Shown here piece by piece: positions 31,161 to 31,212 of a stretch of DNA of 31,212 bases (positions are counted from its first letter, which is position 1; the number at the start of each line of letters is the position of its first letter). The translations under genes were made by a program, and so were the position numbers. Source of the DNA: an uncultured Collinsella sp. (GTDB lineage: Bacteria; Actinomycetota; Coriobacteriia; Coriobacteriales; Coriobacteriaceae); contig CALJDJ010000108.1 in the NCBI GenBank assembly GCA_938023705.1, positions 1 through 31,212 on the forward strand, written 5' to 3'. Under the pieces are notes generated by a model. That model did no database searches. It was given only the letters and a program-made list of their open reading frames with translations, and was not told where the DNA came from.

Positions 31161-31212
31161 GTGGGCTGCCTATCGAGTCTTTGTCGCGAACAAGTCATCA
31201 GCCAGAATTCCG

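Noticed and set aside
28886..31198. A 770-codon minus-strand open frame antisense to the PTS gene
   Set aside because: Composition is typical of an antisense shadow in GC-rich DNA, and it runs through the terminator and the palindrome at the right edge.

Overview
The window is a dense, high-GC bacterial chromosome segment. It reads as Actinobacteria of the Coriobacteriia, most likely Collinsella or a close relative. The evidence is gene order and family content, since no rRNA or other taxonomic marker is present. The order rarA - DUF948 - alaS - ruvX - mltG - (aro genes) - pepP/Q - efp - nusB matches the actinobacterial layout known from Mycobacterium. A T-box in front of ileS with a transcription terminator, a YqeG-type phosphatase and an Asp23/Gls24 protein next to nusB give it a partly Firmicutes-like character.

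Layout. (1) 1-1204: a minus-strand iron-containing alcohol dehydrogenase, followed by a palindromic repeat and an intrinsic terminator. (2) 1319-4600: promoter, isoleucine T-box leader, ileS and terminator. (3) 4656-6326: lspA and an RluD-type pseudouridine synthase, with overlapping stop and start. (4) 6345-8208: a membrane glycosyltransferase, a second copy of the palindromic repeat and a small prepilin-peptidase-like protein. (5) 8240-10897: an HD-domain nucleotide hydrolase and rarA. (6) 10998-14157: a compact stress-type operon of DUF948 protein, anti-sigma-like protein, SigB/SigF-family sigma factor and AI-2E/PerM-family membrane protein. (7) 14164-14528: an AT-rich orphan small membrane gene on the minus strand, then an intrinsic terminator. 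(8) 14527-21277: alaS - ruvX - mltG - yqeG-like - aroK - aroB-like. (9) 21284-22606: structured leader, M24 aminopeptidase and terminator. (10) 22638-27849: efp - asp23-like - nusB - xseB - tlyA - nadK - recN, ending in a hairpin shared with a convergent RpiR-type regulator. (11) 27858-31062: that regulator, a candidate operator, a divergent fructose-family PTS transporter (domain order B-C-A) and its terminator. (12) 31062-31160: a near-perfect palindromic element with 38-bp arms.

Most genes are housekeeping: aminoacyl-tRNA synthesis, lipoprotein maturation, rRNA modification, translation elongation, antitermination, DNA repair and NAD phosphorylation. The most unusual item is the aroB homologue next to an intact shikimate kinase. 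It keeps the 3-dehydroquinate synthase fold outline and reading frame, but has lost the cofactor, substrate and metal-binding motifs, and the other aro genes normally found in this cluster are absent. It looks like a retained pseudoenzyme. Other points of interest are the anti-sigma-like protein without a recognisable ATP-binding site, two reverse-complement copies of a REPIN-like element, the long palindrome at the right edge, and the AT-rich orphan inserted between an operon and its likely terminator.
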